Under the pieces are notes generated by a model, which was not told the DNA's origin, searched no databases, and saw only the letters and a list, made by a program, of their open reading frames with translations. Below, piece by piece: positions 1 through 5,776 of a DNA stretch of 6,247 nt (its first letter is position 1; every line of letters starts with the position of its first letter). This stretch comes from an uncultured Sutterella sp. Lineage in GTDB: Bacteria > Pseudomonadota > Gammaproteobacteria > Burkholderiales > Burkholderiaceae_F. The translations under genes and the position numbers were made by a program. The stretch is from the NCBI GenBank assembly GCA_902493085.1, contig CABUOH010000070.1, positions 1 through 6,247 of the forward strand, given 5' to 3'.

Positions 1-407
1 AAGTCGGGCTGAGCAGAGGAAATCTTGTCGCATAAGACCGTCCCGACATCTTCCGGCGTGATCCCGAGATGAGCTCCCGCCATGGTGTTGACCCATTCAA
101 TGACGCCTTCCTCTCCCTTGAGAATGACGACCCCTTCGGGAAGGAGCTCAAGCGTCTGCCGATAGCGTGCGTCGCGTGCTTCGAGCCTCGCCTGCATGTA
201 GTGCTCCTCATCCACGATGAGCTTGCCTGCATAGACGGCCAGGAGCGCAAAGACCGAAACGCCCATGCAGAAAAAGAGCGCGGCCGCATTTCCCGCAACG
301 CTCAGCCAAAGAACAGCCGAGATGAGCGCAACAACGATCAGGCCGCCCACGATCAAAATGCCGAGAAACTGGGTTCGGCGCCCTCGGGCCGACATCACTT
401 CGGACAT
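1..407 (-). CDS. phoR: PhoR, phosphate-regulon sensor histidine kinase (N-terminal part, cut by window edge)
   Basis: Membrane sensor kinase partner of PhoB; in the family it autophosphorylates on His and acts as kinase or phosphatase on PhoB according to Pst/PhoU status. About 135 codons are visible. Residues ~14-37 and ~41-60 are two hydrophobic helices separated by only a few residues, so there is essentially no periplasmic sensor domain, as in E. coli PhoR. A charged linker follows, then a PAS-type start from ~84 (TLELLPEGVVIL, IEWVNTMAGAHLGI). The DHp and ATPase domains lie outside the window. The start at 407 is chosen for the GGAAGGAA Shine-Dalgarno just upstream; an in-frame ATG at 434 has none. 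It lies 107 bases after phoB on the same strand. Seen: membrane helices and PAS-like motif. Inferred: PhoR identity, chiefly from position after phoB and architecture. Confidence 0.9.
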   Translation of the reverse strand, partial: MSEVMSARGRRTQFLGILIVGGLIVVALISAVLWLSVAGNAAALFFCMGVSVFALLAVYAGKLIVDEEHYMQARLEARDARYRQTLELLPEGVVILKGEEGVIEWVNTMAGAHLGITPEDVGTVLCDKISSAQPD

Positions 408-445
408 GTCGTTTCCTTCCTCAAGTCTTGACATTGACGCGAATG

Positions 446-522
446 CGCTCATGCCAAGAGCGGTCAAGCTTCGAGCCTTCTTCAGCTCAGTCGATTCAGC
501 TCAGTTGATTCAACTCAATCGA
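446..522 (-). repeat. 14-bp tandem repeat and small hairpin at the phoB-phoR junction
   Basis: Three head-to-tail 14-base units lie at 481-494, 495-508 and 509-522 on the plus strand (TTCAGCTCAGTCGA, TTCAGCTCAGTTGA, TTCAACTCAATCGA). Units 1 and 2 differ at one base; unit 3 differs from unit 1 at two. Unit 3 covers the phoB stop codon (515-517). The array contains the interrupted palindrome AGTTGA-T-TCAACT (503-515) and outer arms TCGATT (491-496) and AATCGA (517-522), so the transcript could form an imperfect hairpin around the stop. A separate 5-bp hairpin (CGCTC/GAGCG) sits at 446-462. The repeat is seen directly; any role in phoB-phoR coupling is inference. Confidence 0.7.
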
Positions 523-1237
523 GCGGACGGCAGCGGTAGCCGACACCGCGAACGGTTTCAATGAGGTTTTCCGCCGCCGTCCCCGCAAGCGCCTTGCGAA
601 GGCGCAGCATGTGTACGTCCACCGTTCGTTCATCAACAAAGGCGTTGCCCCAGACGTGCTCAAGAAGCTGACCTCGAGTGAAGACGCGTCCCGGACGAGA
701 GGCAAAGAGAAGCAAAAGCCTGAACTCCTTGACGCTCAGCTTGAGAGGGGCGCCGTCGGCCGTCGCCTCGAACCGCGTCTCGTTCATGAGGAGCGGGCCG
801 CAGCGAACGATCTCCTCCAGACGGTCATCGACGGGCTGCACCGCCGCCTCGCGCGCCCGCCCCTCAGCACTTGCTCGGCGAAGCACGGCACGAATGCGGG
901 CAGTGAGTTCACGGGGCATGAAAGGTTTGACGACATAGTCGTCTGCGCCGGCATCAAGCCCTTCGACGCGGTCCGCTTCGTCGCCGCGGGCGGTGATCAT
1001 CACGACAGGCACCGACGCGTTGTCGGCATCGGCCCGGACTTCGCGCAGAAAGTCGAAGCCTGAGCCGTCGGGCAGCATCACGTCAAGAAGAATGAGATCG
1101 AGCCCGCCCGAGTGCAGCGCGGCGCGGGCCTCGGCAAGGGTGGCCGCCTTGACGACCTCGTGGCCGTCCGTCTCGCAGATAAAGGCGAGGAGCTCGCGGA
1201 TGGCGGTTTCGTCCTCGACGGTTAGCAGTTTTGCCAT
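515..1237 (-). CDS. phoB: PhoB, phosphate-regulon response regulator (OmpR/PhoB family)
   Basis: DNA-binding response regulator that, when phosphorylated by PhoR, binds Pho boxes and recruits RNA polymerase. It has 240 residues, close to the usual ~230. The receiver domain (1-121) shows the acidic pair E8/D9, phospho-acceptor D52 in LLDVMLPDG, the switch threonine T82 in ITAR and K104 in VVKPF. A linker ~122-142 leads to the OmpR-type winged helix (~143-238), with EFRLLLLFASRPG, RGQLLEHVWG, the recognition helix region RTVDVHMLRLRKAL and the wing ETVRGVGYR. The start at 1237 has AAGG 5-6 bases upstream and begins MAKLLTVEDE as expected; the frame is open further upstream but that part would overlap phoU. 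It is 31 bases downstream of phoU, so very probably cotranscribed. The 3' end runs into a 14-bp tandem repeat. Confidence 0.96.
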   Translation of the reverse strand: MAKLLTVEDETAIRELLAFICETDGHEVVKAATLAEARAALHSGGLDLILLDVMLPDGSGFDFLREVRADADNASVPVVMITARGDEADRVEGLDAGADDYVVKPFMPRELTARIRAVLRRASAEGRAREAAVQPVDDRLEEIVRCGPLLMNETRFEATADGAPLKLSVKEFRLLLLFASRPGRVFTRGQLLEHVWGNAFVDERTVDVHMLRLRKALAGTAAENLIETVRGVGYRCRPLD

Positions 1238-1268
1238 AGATGCCTTGTCGCAGTAGTTGTGGGGTGGA

Positions 1269-1982
1269 TCAGCCTTCGGCGGAACCGTTTCGGCCGGCAT
1301 CCATTTTGCCAGTATAGAACTCGTGGCGCACGTCCGCACCTTCTTCGATGTAGATCACGGCCTCACACACATTCTTGACGTGATCGCCCGCGCGTTCGAG
1401 CGAGCGACCGATCCAGGTGAGCGCAATGGCACCCTCGGTCGCCGACGGATCCTGCATCATGTGCACGATCAAGCTCCGGAGCGTTGTGCGGTAGACGTCG
1501 TCAACAAGCCGGTCTCGGGCAATGACTTCGCGCGCGAGCGTCGTGTCGAGCCGCGAGAGCGCCAGGATCGAGTCGTCGATCATGTGCGCGACCGTGCTGA
1601 CGGCCATGATGATGGCGGAACGGTTTTCAAGAAGAGAGGCATCAAGCCCCTTGAGTTCAAGAACACTGACGGCCATATTGCGGATTTCGTCGCCCATGCG
1701 CTCAAAGTCGACGGAGACGCGGCTCATGCCGATGAGCGTGCGAAGATCGCGCGCTGCGGGCTGGCGGCGTGCGAAGACGGACTCGATGCGCGCATCCACG
1801 GAAACCTCGTAGCCGTTCACCTCTGCATCGCGGCTCATGACGGCTCGAGCCTCATCAGCGTCTAGCTTTTCCAGAGCATCAGCCGCCTTGACGAGCTGCT
1901 CGCGCACGAGCCTGCCCATGGCGGTTACTTCCGCGAGCACTTCCTCAAGATCGCGGTCGTAGCTTTTGACGATGTGGTTCAT
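1269..1982 (-). CDS. phoU: PhoU, phosphate signalling accessory protein
   Basis: Cytoplasmic negative regulator that connects the Pst transporter to PhoR and keeps PhoB inactive when phosphate is plentiful. At 237 residues it has normal family length and is entirely helical in character, consistent with two three-helix bundles. Each bundle carries the conserved metal-cluster motif: FERMGDEIRN (~93-102) and LERAGDHVKN (~195-204). The start at 1982 is preceded by AAAGGA about 9 bases upstream, and the protein opens MNHIVKSYDRDLEEV, typical of PhoU; the frame continues open upstream into pstB but that is out-of-frame pstB sequence. It begins 20 bases after the pstB stop. No missing key residue is seen. 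Confidence 0.96.
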   Translation of the reverse strand: MNHIVKSYDRDLEEVLAEVTAMGRLVREQLVKAADALEKLDADEARAVMSRDAEVNGYEVSVDARIESVFARRQPAARDLRTLIGMSRVSVDFERMGDEIRNMAVSVLELKGLDASLLENRSAIIMAVSTVAHMIDDSILALSRLDTTLAREVIARDRLVDDVYRTTLRSLIVHMMQDPSATEGAIALTWIGRSLERAGDHVKNVCEAVIYIEEGADVRHEFYTGKMDAGRNGSAEG

Positions 1983-2002
1983 GATGTCGATTCCTTTCTT
2001 TT

Positions 2003-2806
2003 TTAACCGAAGCGGCCGGTAATGTAGTCTTCCGTCGCCTTTTTCTGCGGGCGGGTGAAGATGTCGGCCGTTGGACCGGCTTCGATGAGTTCGCCCAAGT
2101 AGAGGAAGGCCGTGTAGTCCGAGACGCGGGCGGCCTGCTGCATGGAATGGGTCACGATGACGACCGTGTAGTCGTTCTTCAGCTCCTCGATGAGTTCCTC
2201 GATGCGGGCGGTTGAAATTGGGTCCAGCGCCGAGCACGGTTCATCGAGAAGCAGAACCTCGGGCTTGACGGCGATGCCGCGGGCAATGCACAGACGCTGC
2301 TGCTGGCCGCCCGACAGACTCGTGCCGGGTTCGCGCAGCTTGTCCTTGACGTCGTTCCAGAGCGCCGCCTTCTTGAGGGCCCATTCGACGCGGTCATCAA
2401 GCTCGGACTTGGAAACGTTTTCGCGAAGACGGATGCCGTAGGCGATGTTGTCGTAGATGCTCATGGGAAACGGCGTCGGACGCTGGAAAACCATGCCGAC
2501 GCGACTTCTGAGCGTGCAGTCGTCGATCGTGCCCGAAAGAATGTTGACCCCGTCGAGCATCAGCTCGCCTTCCGCGCGCTGCCCCGGATAGAGGGCATAC
2601 ATGCGGTTGAAGGTGCGCAGAAGCGTCGACTTGCCGCAGCCCGACGGTCCGATGAAGGCCGTCACCCGACCTTCCGGAATGGCGAGCGTGATGTGCTTGA
2701 GGGCGTGGAACTTGCCGTACCAAACGTTTAGATCGTTCACCGCGATCTTCGTCGGAAGTCCATCGAGGTTCATGGCGGTCATGCTGTTTTGATCAATGCT
2801 GTTCAT
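2003..2806 (-). CDS. pstB: PstB, phosphate ABC transporter ATP-binding protein
   Basis: Cytoplasmic ATPase of the high-affinity phosphate importer PstSCAB. The 267 residues carry a complete ABC set: Walker A GPSGCGKST (53-61), Q-loop glutamine Q108 in FQRPTPFPMSIYDN (the PstB-specific form of this region), signature LSGGQQQR (164-171), Walker B LLLDEP (185-190, with D188 and E189), the D-loop SALDP, and switch histidine H220 in THSM. All residues needed for ATP hydrolysis are present. The ATG at 2806 has only a weak purine-rich upstream sequence (AAAAGAAAC); in-frame ATGs at residues 9 and 12 have no better signal, so the longest is kept, and the first ~15 residues are the least certain part. 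It lies 43 bases after pstA and 20 before phoU. Confidence 0.97.
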   Translation of the reverse strand: MNSIDQNSMTAMNLDGLPTKIAVNDLNVWYGKFHALKHITLAIPEGRVTAFIGPSGCGKSTLLRTFNRMYALYPGQRAEGELMLDGVNILSGTIDDCTLRSRVGMVFQRPTPFPMSIYDNIAYGIRLRENVSKSELDDRVEWALKKAALWNDVKDKLREPGTSLSGGQQQRLCIARGIAVKPEVLLLDEPCSALDPISTARIEELIEELKNDYTVVIVTHSMQQAARVSDYTAFLYLGELIEAGPTADIFTRPQKKATEDYITGRFG

Positions 2807-2849
2807 GTTCGTTTCTTTTCAAGTCAGTTCAATGCCGTCCGCGGCCGTC

Positions 2850-3707
2850 TCAGCGGGAGCGGCGGCGTTCGCGCAGGATGATGGCGCCGAGGCTCATCAG
2901 AAAAACAAGCGCAACGAGAACGAGCGAGGTTCCATACTGGAGATGGCGGGTGCCTTCGATGTTCGTACCGGACGTTGCCATCACGTAGACGTGATAGGGA
3001 AGCGCCATAACGGGCTCGAAAAGCGAGACGCCGTCCTTCTGGGTAAAGAAGACCGTGCCGGTGTACATCACGGCCGCGGTTTCGCCCGCAGCGCGGGCGA
3101 GCGCGAGGATGGCGCCCGTCAAAATCCCCGGCAGGGCATTGGGCAGAATCACCTTCATGATCGTTTCAAAGCGCGTTGCGCCGAGCGCGAGCGAGGCTTC
3201 GCGCCAATCCTGCGGGATCTGCTTGAGCGCCGTTTCCGTCGTATTGATGATAATCGGCAGGCTCAGCACGGCAAGCGTGAGAATGCCCGAGAGAAGGCTC
3301 ACCCCGAAGCCGCAGAAAACCACGAAAAACGTAAGACCGAAAAGCCCGAAGATGATCGACGGCACACCGGCAAGGTTTGCGATTGAAAGACGAATTACCG
3401 TAATGACGGGAGAGTCGAGGTTGTATTCGTTGAGAAACACGGCGCTCATGACGCCGAGAGGCAACGCGATCACGAGGGCACCCGCAGCAAGCAGGAAGGT
3501 GCCCACGATGCAGGGCCAGATGCCGCCTTCGCTCATCATGTTGCGCGGCGCTTCGGTGAAGAACTCCCAACTCATGGCCGGCATGGCGCTCCAGATGATG
3601 ACGCCGAGCATCGAAACAAGCGAGAGCACGCATACCAGCGCAGCACCGCGCATCACGGAAAAGCCGGCAAGACCGGAAAGCTTGCGCATCTTGAGATCTT
3701 TCATCAT
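2850..3707 (-). CDS. pstA: PstA, phosphate ABC transporter permease
   Basis: Inner-membrane permease that pairs with PstC to form the phosphate channel. It has 285 residues with about six hydrophobic segments (approximately 18-43, 63-92, 104-135, 138-155, 190-222, 259-278). The cytoplasmic EAA loop that docks onto PstB is clear: WREASLALGATRFETIMKV (168-186), followed by ARAAGETAAVM. The C-terminus is strongly basic (RERRRSR), fitting a cytoplasmic tail. The start is one of two adjacent codons, ATGATG. The first (3707) overlaps the pstC stop as ATGA and the second (3704) is better spaced (6 bases) from the GAGGAG Shine-Dalgarno; either gives the same protein within one residue. The overlap implies translational coupling to pstC. 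Confidence 0.96.
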   Translation of the reverse strand: MMKDLKMRKLSGLAGFSVMRGAALVCVLSLVSMLGVIIWSAMPAMSWEFFTEAPRNMMSEGGIWPCIVGTFLLAAGALVIALPLGVMSAVFLNEYNLDSPVITVIRLSIANLAGVPSIIFGLFGLTFFVVFCGFGVSLLSGILTLAVLSLPIIINTTETALKQIPQDWREASLALGATRFETIMKVILPNALPGILTGAILALARAAGETAAVMYTGTVFFTQKDGVSLFEPVMALPYHVYVMATSGTNIEGTRHLQYGTSLVLVALVFLMSLGAIILRERRRSR

Positions 3708-4585
3708 GCGCTCCTCAGGGAGAGACGGCGCGTGAGGTACCACGCAGCGAGATTGAAGGCGAAGGTAATGAGGAAGAGCAGCAGGCCCGCGGCGTAAAGC
3801 GCATGGTAGTGCTCGCCGCCCACGGCGGCCTCGGCCATCTCGGCCGCGATGCCTGCCGTCATGGGACGGATGGGATCGAAGATGCTTTCGGGAATGATGC
3901 CCGCACCGCCCGCGACCATCAGCACGACCATCGTTTCGCCGATGGCGCGCGAGAGTCCAAGCATGACGGAGGTGCCGATGCCGCCCATGGCCCAGCGAAG
4001 CTCGACGCGGCATAGCGTCTCCCAGCGCGTGGCGCCCAGAGCAAGGGAGGCTTCGCGAAGCGCACCCGGCACGTTCCGAAGGGCGTCCTCGGAAATGGAG
4101 GCGATCGTCGGAATGCACATGAAGGCCAGCATCAAGCCGGCATTGAAGAGATTGAGCCCGGTGGGCAGATTGAACGTGTTCTGAAGCCACGGCGCGACGA
4201 TCACCATGCCGATGAAGCCGATGACAACCGAAGGCAGAGCCGCCATCAGTTCAATGACGGGCTTGAGAATTCGAGCGGCCCAAGCGGGAACCGCACAGTG
4301 CAGAGCCGCGGCGGTCAGGACGCCGAGCGGCACCGCAATGACGGCGGTCAGGACGGCGGCGGAAAAGGAGCCGACAATCATGGCGCCGAGGCCGAAGACG
4401 GGCGGCTCATCAGTCGGATACCAGTCCGTCGTAAATAGGAAATCCCAGATATGGACGTCCTTGAAAATCGGAAGAGCCTGTGCGAGCAGGAAAAGCACGA
4501 TGGCCGCCAGAGCGAGCACGCTCACGCAGGCCACGCTGCCTGAAGCTCTCCGGAACAGCGTGTCTGCTGATCTGTAGTTGAGCAT
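3704..4585 (-). CDS. pstC: PstC, phosphate ABC transporter permease
   Basis: Second inner-membrane permease of the PstSCAB importer. It has 293 residues. An N-terminal helix (~16-40) is followed by a short periplasmic segment (~41-65, containing DWYPTDEPPVFG, a typical PstC sequence) and further helices at about 66-95, 110-133, 147-166, 203-230 and 263-286. The EAA loop is REASLALGATRWETLCRV (177-194), followed by LSRAIGETMVVLM, the PstC hallmark. The start at 4585 has AAGGA six bases upstream. The gene begins 122 bases after pstS, a gap holding a strong hairpin, and its TGA overlaps the pstA start. It closely parallels PstA in the EAA region, as expected for the paralogous pair. Confidence 0.96.
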   Translation of the reverse strand: MLNYRSADTLFRRASGSVACVSVLALAAIVLFLLAQALPIFKDVHIWDFLFTTDWYPTDEPPVFGLGAMIVGSFSAAVLTAVIAVPLGVLTAAALHCAVPAWAARILKPVIELMAALPSVVIGFIGMVIVAPWLQNTFNLPTGLNLFNAGLMLAFMCIPTIASISEDALRNVPGALREASLALGATRWETLCRVELRWAMGGIGTSVMLGLSRAIGETMVVLMVAGGAGIIPESIFDPIRPMTAGIAAEMAEAAVGGEHYHALYAAGLLLFLITFAFNLAAWYLTRRLSLRSA

Positions 4586-4589
4586 GAGG

Positions 4590-4610
4590 GATCCTTGAAG
4601 AAGCGGGATC
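4590..4610 (-). promoter_or_regulatory. pstC ribosome-binding site inside a possible small hairpin
   Basis: The pstC Shine-Dalgarno AAGGA (minus strand, about 4592-4596) lies partly in the 3' arm of a short inverted repeat, GATCC (4606-4610) and GGATC (4590-4594) with an 11-base loop. Folding would mask part of the site and could lower PstC synthesis relative to PstS. Five base pairs is weak, so this may be incidental; only the ribosome-binding site itself is well supported. Confidence 0.4.
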
Positions 4611-4628
4611 TTTTCGGAACTTAAACGA

Positions 4629-4661
4629 ACGCCGGCCGAATCGAGGGCGATCGGCCGGCGT
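4629..4661 (-). terminator. Strong hairpin between pstS and pstC (attenuator or mRNA-stabilising stem)
   Basis: A perfect 11-bp inverted repeat (ACGCCGGCCGA at 4629-4639, TCGGCCGGCGT at 4651-4661) with an 11-base loop lies about 47 bases after the pstS stop. In the transcript it is followed only by UUCGUUUAAG, a poor U-tract, so a full intrinsic terminator is unlikely. Known ABC-importer operons often carry such a stem after the binding-protein gene, where partial termination or 3'-end protection raises binding protein above the membrane subunits; that role is inferred here. Confidence 0.65.
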
Positions 4662-4707
4662 GCTTCAATCGGTTGTATTGGCCGCTTGCTGTTCGCCGGT
4701 CAGGCGA

Positions 4708-5559
4708 TTACTTGAGCGGAACAAAGCCGGACTTGGAAACGAACTGCTGGCCCTCGGCGGAAAGAGCGTAGTCGACGAGTTTCTTGGCGTCGCCCTGCGG
4801 CTCACCGGAGGTGAAGAGATAGAGTTCGCGCGAGATGGGCCAGGTGCCGTTCTTGGCGGTATCGGCACCAGGCTTAATGCCGTTGACGACGAGCCCCTTG
4901 ACCTGGCTGTCGAGATAGCCCACGCCGATGTAGCCGATGGCATTCGGATTTCCGGCCACGGCTTGGACGACACCGCCCGAAGAGCTCTGAAGGAGCGCAC
5001 GCTGAGAGACGCGGGTCTTGCCCATGACGAGTTCCTGCCAGGACTCGAACGTGCCTGAAGACGAATCGCGGCCGACCACGACCACGGGAGCGTCGGCGCC
5101 GCCGAGCTCCTTCCAGTTCTTGATCTTTCCGGCAAAGAGATCGCGCAACTGCTCCATCGTAAGAGAGACGACGGCGTTCTTCGGAGAAACGACCGGAATG
5201 ATGGCGTCAAGCGCGACAGGAATCTTGACGGGATTGATGCCGTGAGCTTCGAAGTCCTTCTTTTCCTTGCTCTTGAGGTCGCGGCTCGACATGGCCACAT
5301 CCGTCATCTTGTCGCGAAGCGCCTTGATGCCGTTGCCGGATCCCGTGCCGGAAATCGTCACGACGACCCCGGGATTCTTCTCCATGAAGGCTTCGGACAC
5401 CTGCTGCATGACCGGAAGAACCGTCGTGGAGCCGTTGACGTTGACCGTGCCGGCTGCAAACGACGTGCCGCAAGCGGCAAGAGCGGAAGCGGCGCACACA
5501 AGGGTCACGACGCGGCGGCGGGAAAAGATGGTGTTCTGCATGATGAATATATGTTCCAT
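4708..5559 (-). CDS. pstS: PstS, periplasmic phosphate-binding protein
   Basis: Captures phosphate outside the inner membrane and delivers it to PstC/PstA. The 283 residues match the shorter PstS type (PBP-like domain) rather than the ~346-residue E. coli form. Ligand-site motifs are VNGSTTVLPV (41-50), SGTGSGNGI (70-78), MSSRDL (90-95) and GRDSSSGTFESW (163-174); the tail WPISRELYLFT (240-250) is also typical. The export signal has SRRR (13-16), a hydrophobic core (~17-29), then LAAC (27-30) and SFA|AG (33-37). It could therefore be cut after SFA or be lipidated at C30. Start choice is uncertain: ATG 5559 has no Shine-Dalgarno, while ATG 5541 (MQNTIFSRRR) has a distant GGAA and gives a more standard signal peptide. 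First gene of the operon, behind tandem Pho boxes. Confidence 0.96.
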   Translation of the reverse strand: MEHIFIMQNTIFSRRRVVTLVCAASALAACGTSFAAGTVNVNGSTTVLPVMQQVSEAFMEKNPGVVVTISGTGSGNGIKALRDKMTDVAMSSRDLKSKEKKDFEAHGINPVKIPVALDAIIPVVSPKNAVVSLTMEQLRDLFAGKIKNWKELGGADAPVVVVGRDSSSGTFESWQELVMGKTRVSQRALLQSSSGGVVQAVAGNPNAIGYIGVGYLDSQVKGLVVNGIKPGADTAKNGTWPISRELYLFTSGEPQGDAKKLVDYALSAEGQQFVSKSGFVPLK

Positions 5560-5573
5560 TCAATTTGAAAAGT

Positions 5574-5603
5574 TGTGCAGGTGCTGTTCTCCTGCACATG
5601 TGC
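5574..5603 (-). promoter_or_regulatory. pstS 5' leader hairpin and overlapping palindrome
   Basis: The presumed pstS leader contains an 8-bp stem, TGTGCAGG (5591-5598 on the minus strand) with CCTGCACA (5574-5581), and a 9-base loop AGAACAGCA, ending 14 bases before ATG 5559. Overlapping it is a perfect 10-bp DNA palindrome GCACATGTGC (5594-5603), which covers the predicted transcription start near 5599. It could be an operator or simply part of the leader stem; neither role is shown. Confidence 0.45.
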
Positions 5604-5605
5604 GC

Positions 5606-5611
5606 AGTATG
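5606..5611 (-). promoter_or_regulatory. -10-like hexamer of the pst operon promoter
   Basis: CATACT on the minus strand matches TATAAT at four of six positions and starts 10 bases after the last Pho-box unit, the spacing known for PhoB-dependent sigma-70 promoters in which the Pho box replaces the -35 element. This predicts transcription start around 5599 and a leader of about 40 bases. Confidence 0.6.
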
Positions 5612-5672
5612 AACACCCGGCTTGACGCCGCCGTGAATATTTCATGACGTTTTCATGACAATGAACACCCGG
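5609..5672. repeat. 12-bp direct repeat flanking the Pho boxes
   Basis: ATGAACACCCGG occurs identically at 5609-5620 and 5661-5672 on the plus strand (CCGGGTGTTCAT on the coding strand). The copies begin 52 bases apart, about five helical turns, one just upstream of the Pho boxes (sharing one base with the first unit) and one between the boxes and the -10 element, with which it overlaps. Confidence 0.75.
5622..5661 (-). promoter_or_regulatory. Two tandem Pho boxes (PhoB-binding sites) upstream of pstS
   Basis: Four 7-base units occur every 11 bases on the minus strand: TTGTCAT (5655-5661), ACGTCAT (5644-5650), TATTCAC (5633-5639) and GCGTCAA (5622-5628). The established consensus is CTGTCAT repeated with 4-base spacers. 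The first pair is a good box (6/7 and 5/7); the second is degenerate (3/7 and 4/7), but all four units keep TCA. The exact 11-base phasing and the correctly placed -10 element support PhoB-activated transcription of the whole operon during phosphate starvation. Confidence 0.85.
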
Positions 5673-5776
5673 ACAGAGGGGCCATTTCCTTAAAAGCACT
5701 TAAGAAACGTTCTCATTTATTGCGCAAGATCAAAAACCTAGTGATTTAGTCGGATTCTTATTCGGACCTTAACCAC
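5662..5776. other. AT-richer intergenic stretch without an identified gene
   Basis: These ~115 bases separate the pst promoter from the hairpin cluster and are visibly more AT-rich than the genes. They must hold any promoter for the plus-strand RNA candidate, but the best pairing I find (TTGCGC 5720-5725 with TTTAGT 5745-5750, spacing 19) is poor. No Pho-box unit is seen on the plus strand here. Confidence 0.4.

Noticed and set aside
69..431. 120-codon plus-strand open frame opposite phoR
   Set aside because: Composition is Arg/His/Asp-rich with no domain; the minus strand encodes two membrane helices and a PAS start.
428..433. Perfect TTGACA on the plus strand in the phoB-phoR gap
   Set aside because: No -10-like hexamer at 16-18 bases and no plus-strand gene downstream.
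1238..1339. 34-residue upstream extension of phoB
   Set aside because: It overlaps the phoU 3' end and precedes the normal receiver start MAKLLTVEDE, which has its own AAGG.
1257..1865. 202-codon plus-strand open frame opposite phoU
   Set aside because: Mirror of phoU in GC-rich DNA; no ribosome-binding site and no recognisable domain, while the minus-strand frame has all PhoU motifs.
1983..2237. Upstream extension of phoU
   Set aside because: It is out-of-frame pstB sequence; PhoU begins MNHIVKSYDRDLEEV at 1982 behind its own ribosome-binding site.
3708..4190. Open frame continuing 161 codons upstream of pstA
   Set aside because: It lies wholly inside pstC in another frame. The PstA sequence begins at the ATGATG after a clear Shine-Dalgarno, and the upstream translation is His/Arg/Gly-rich nonsense.
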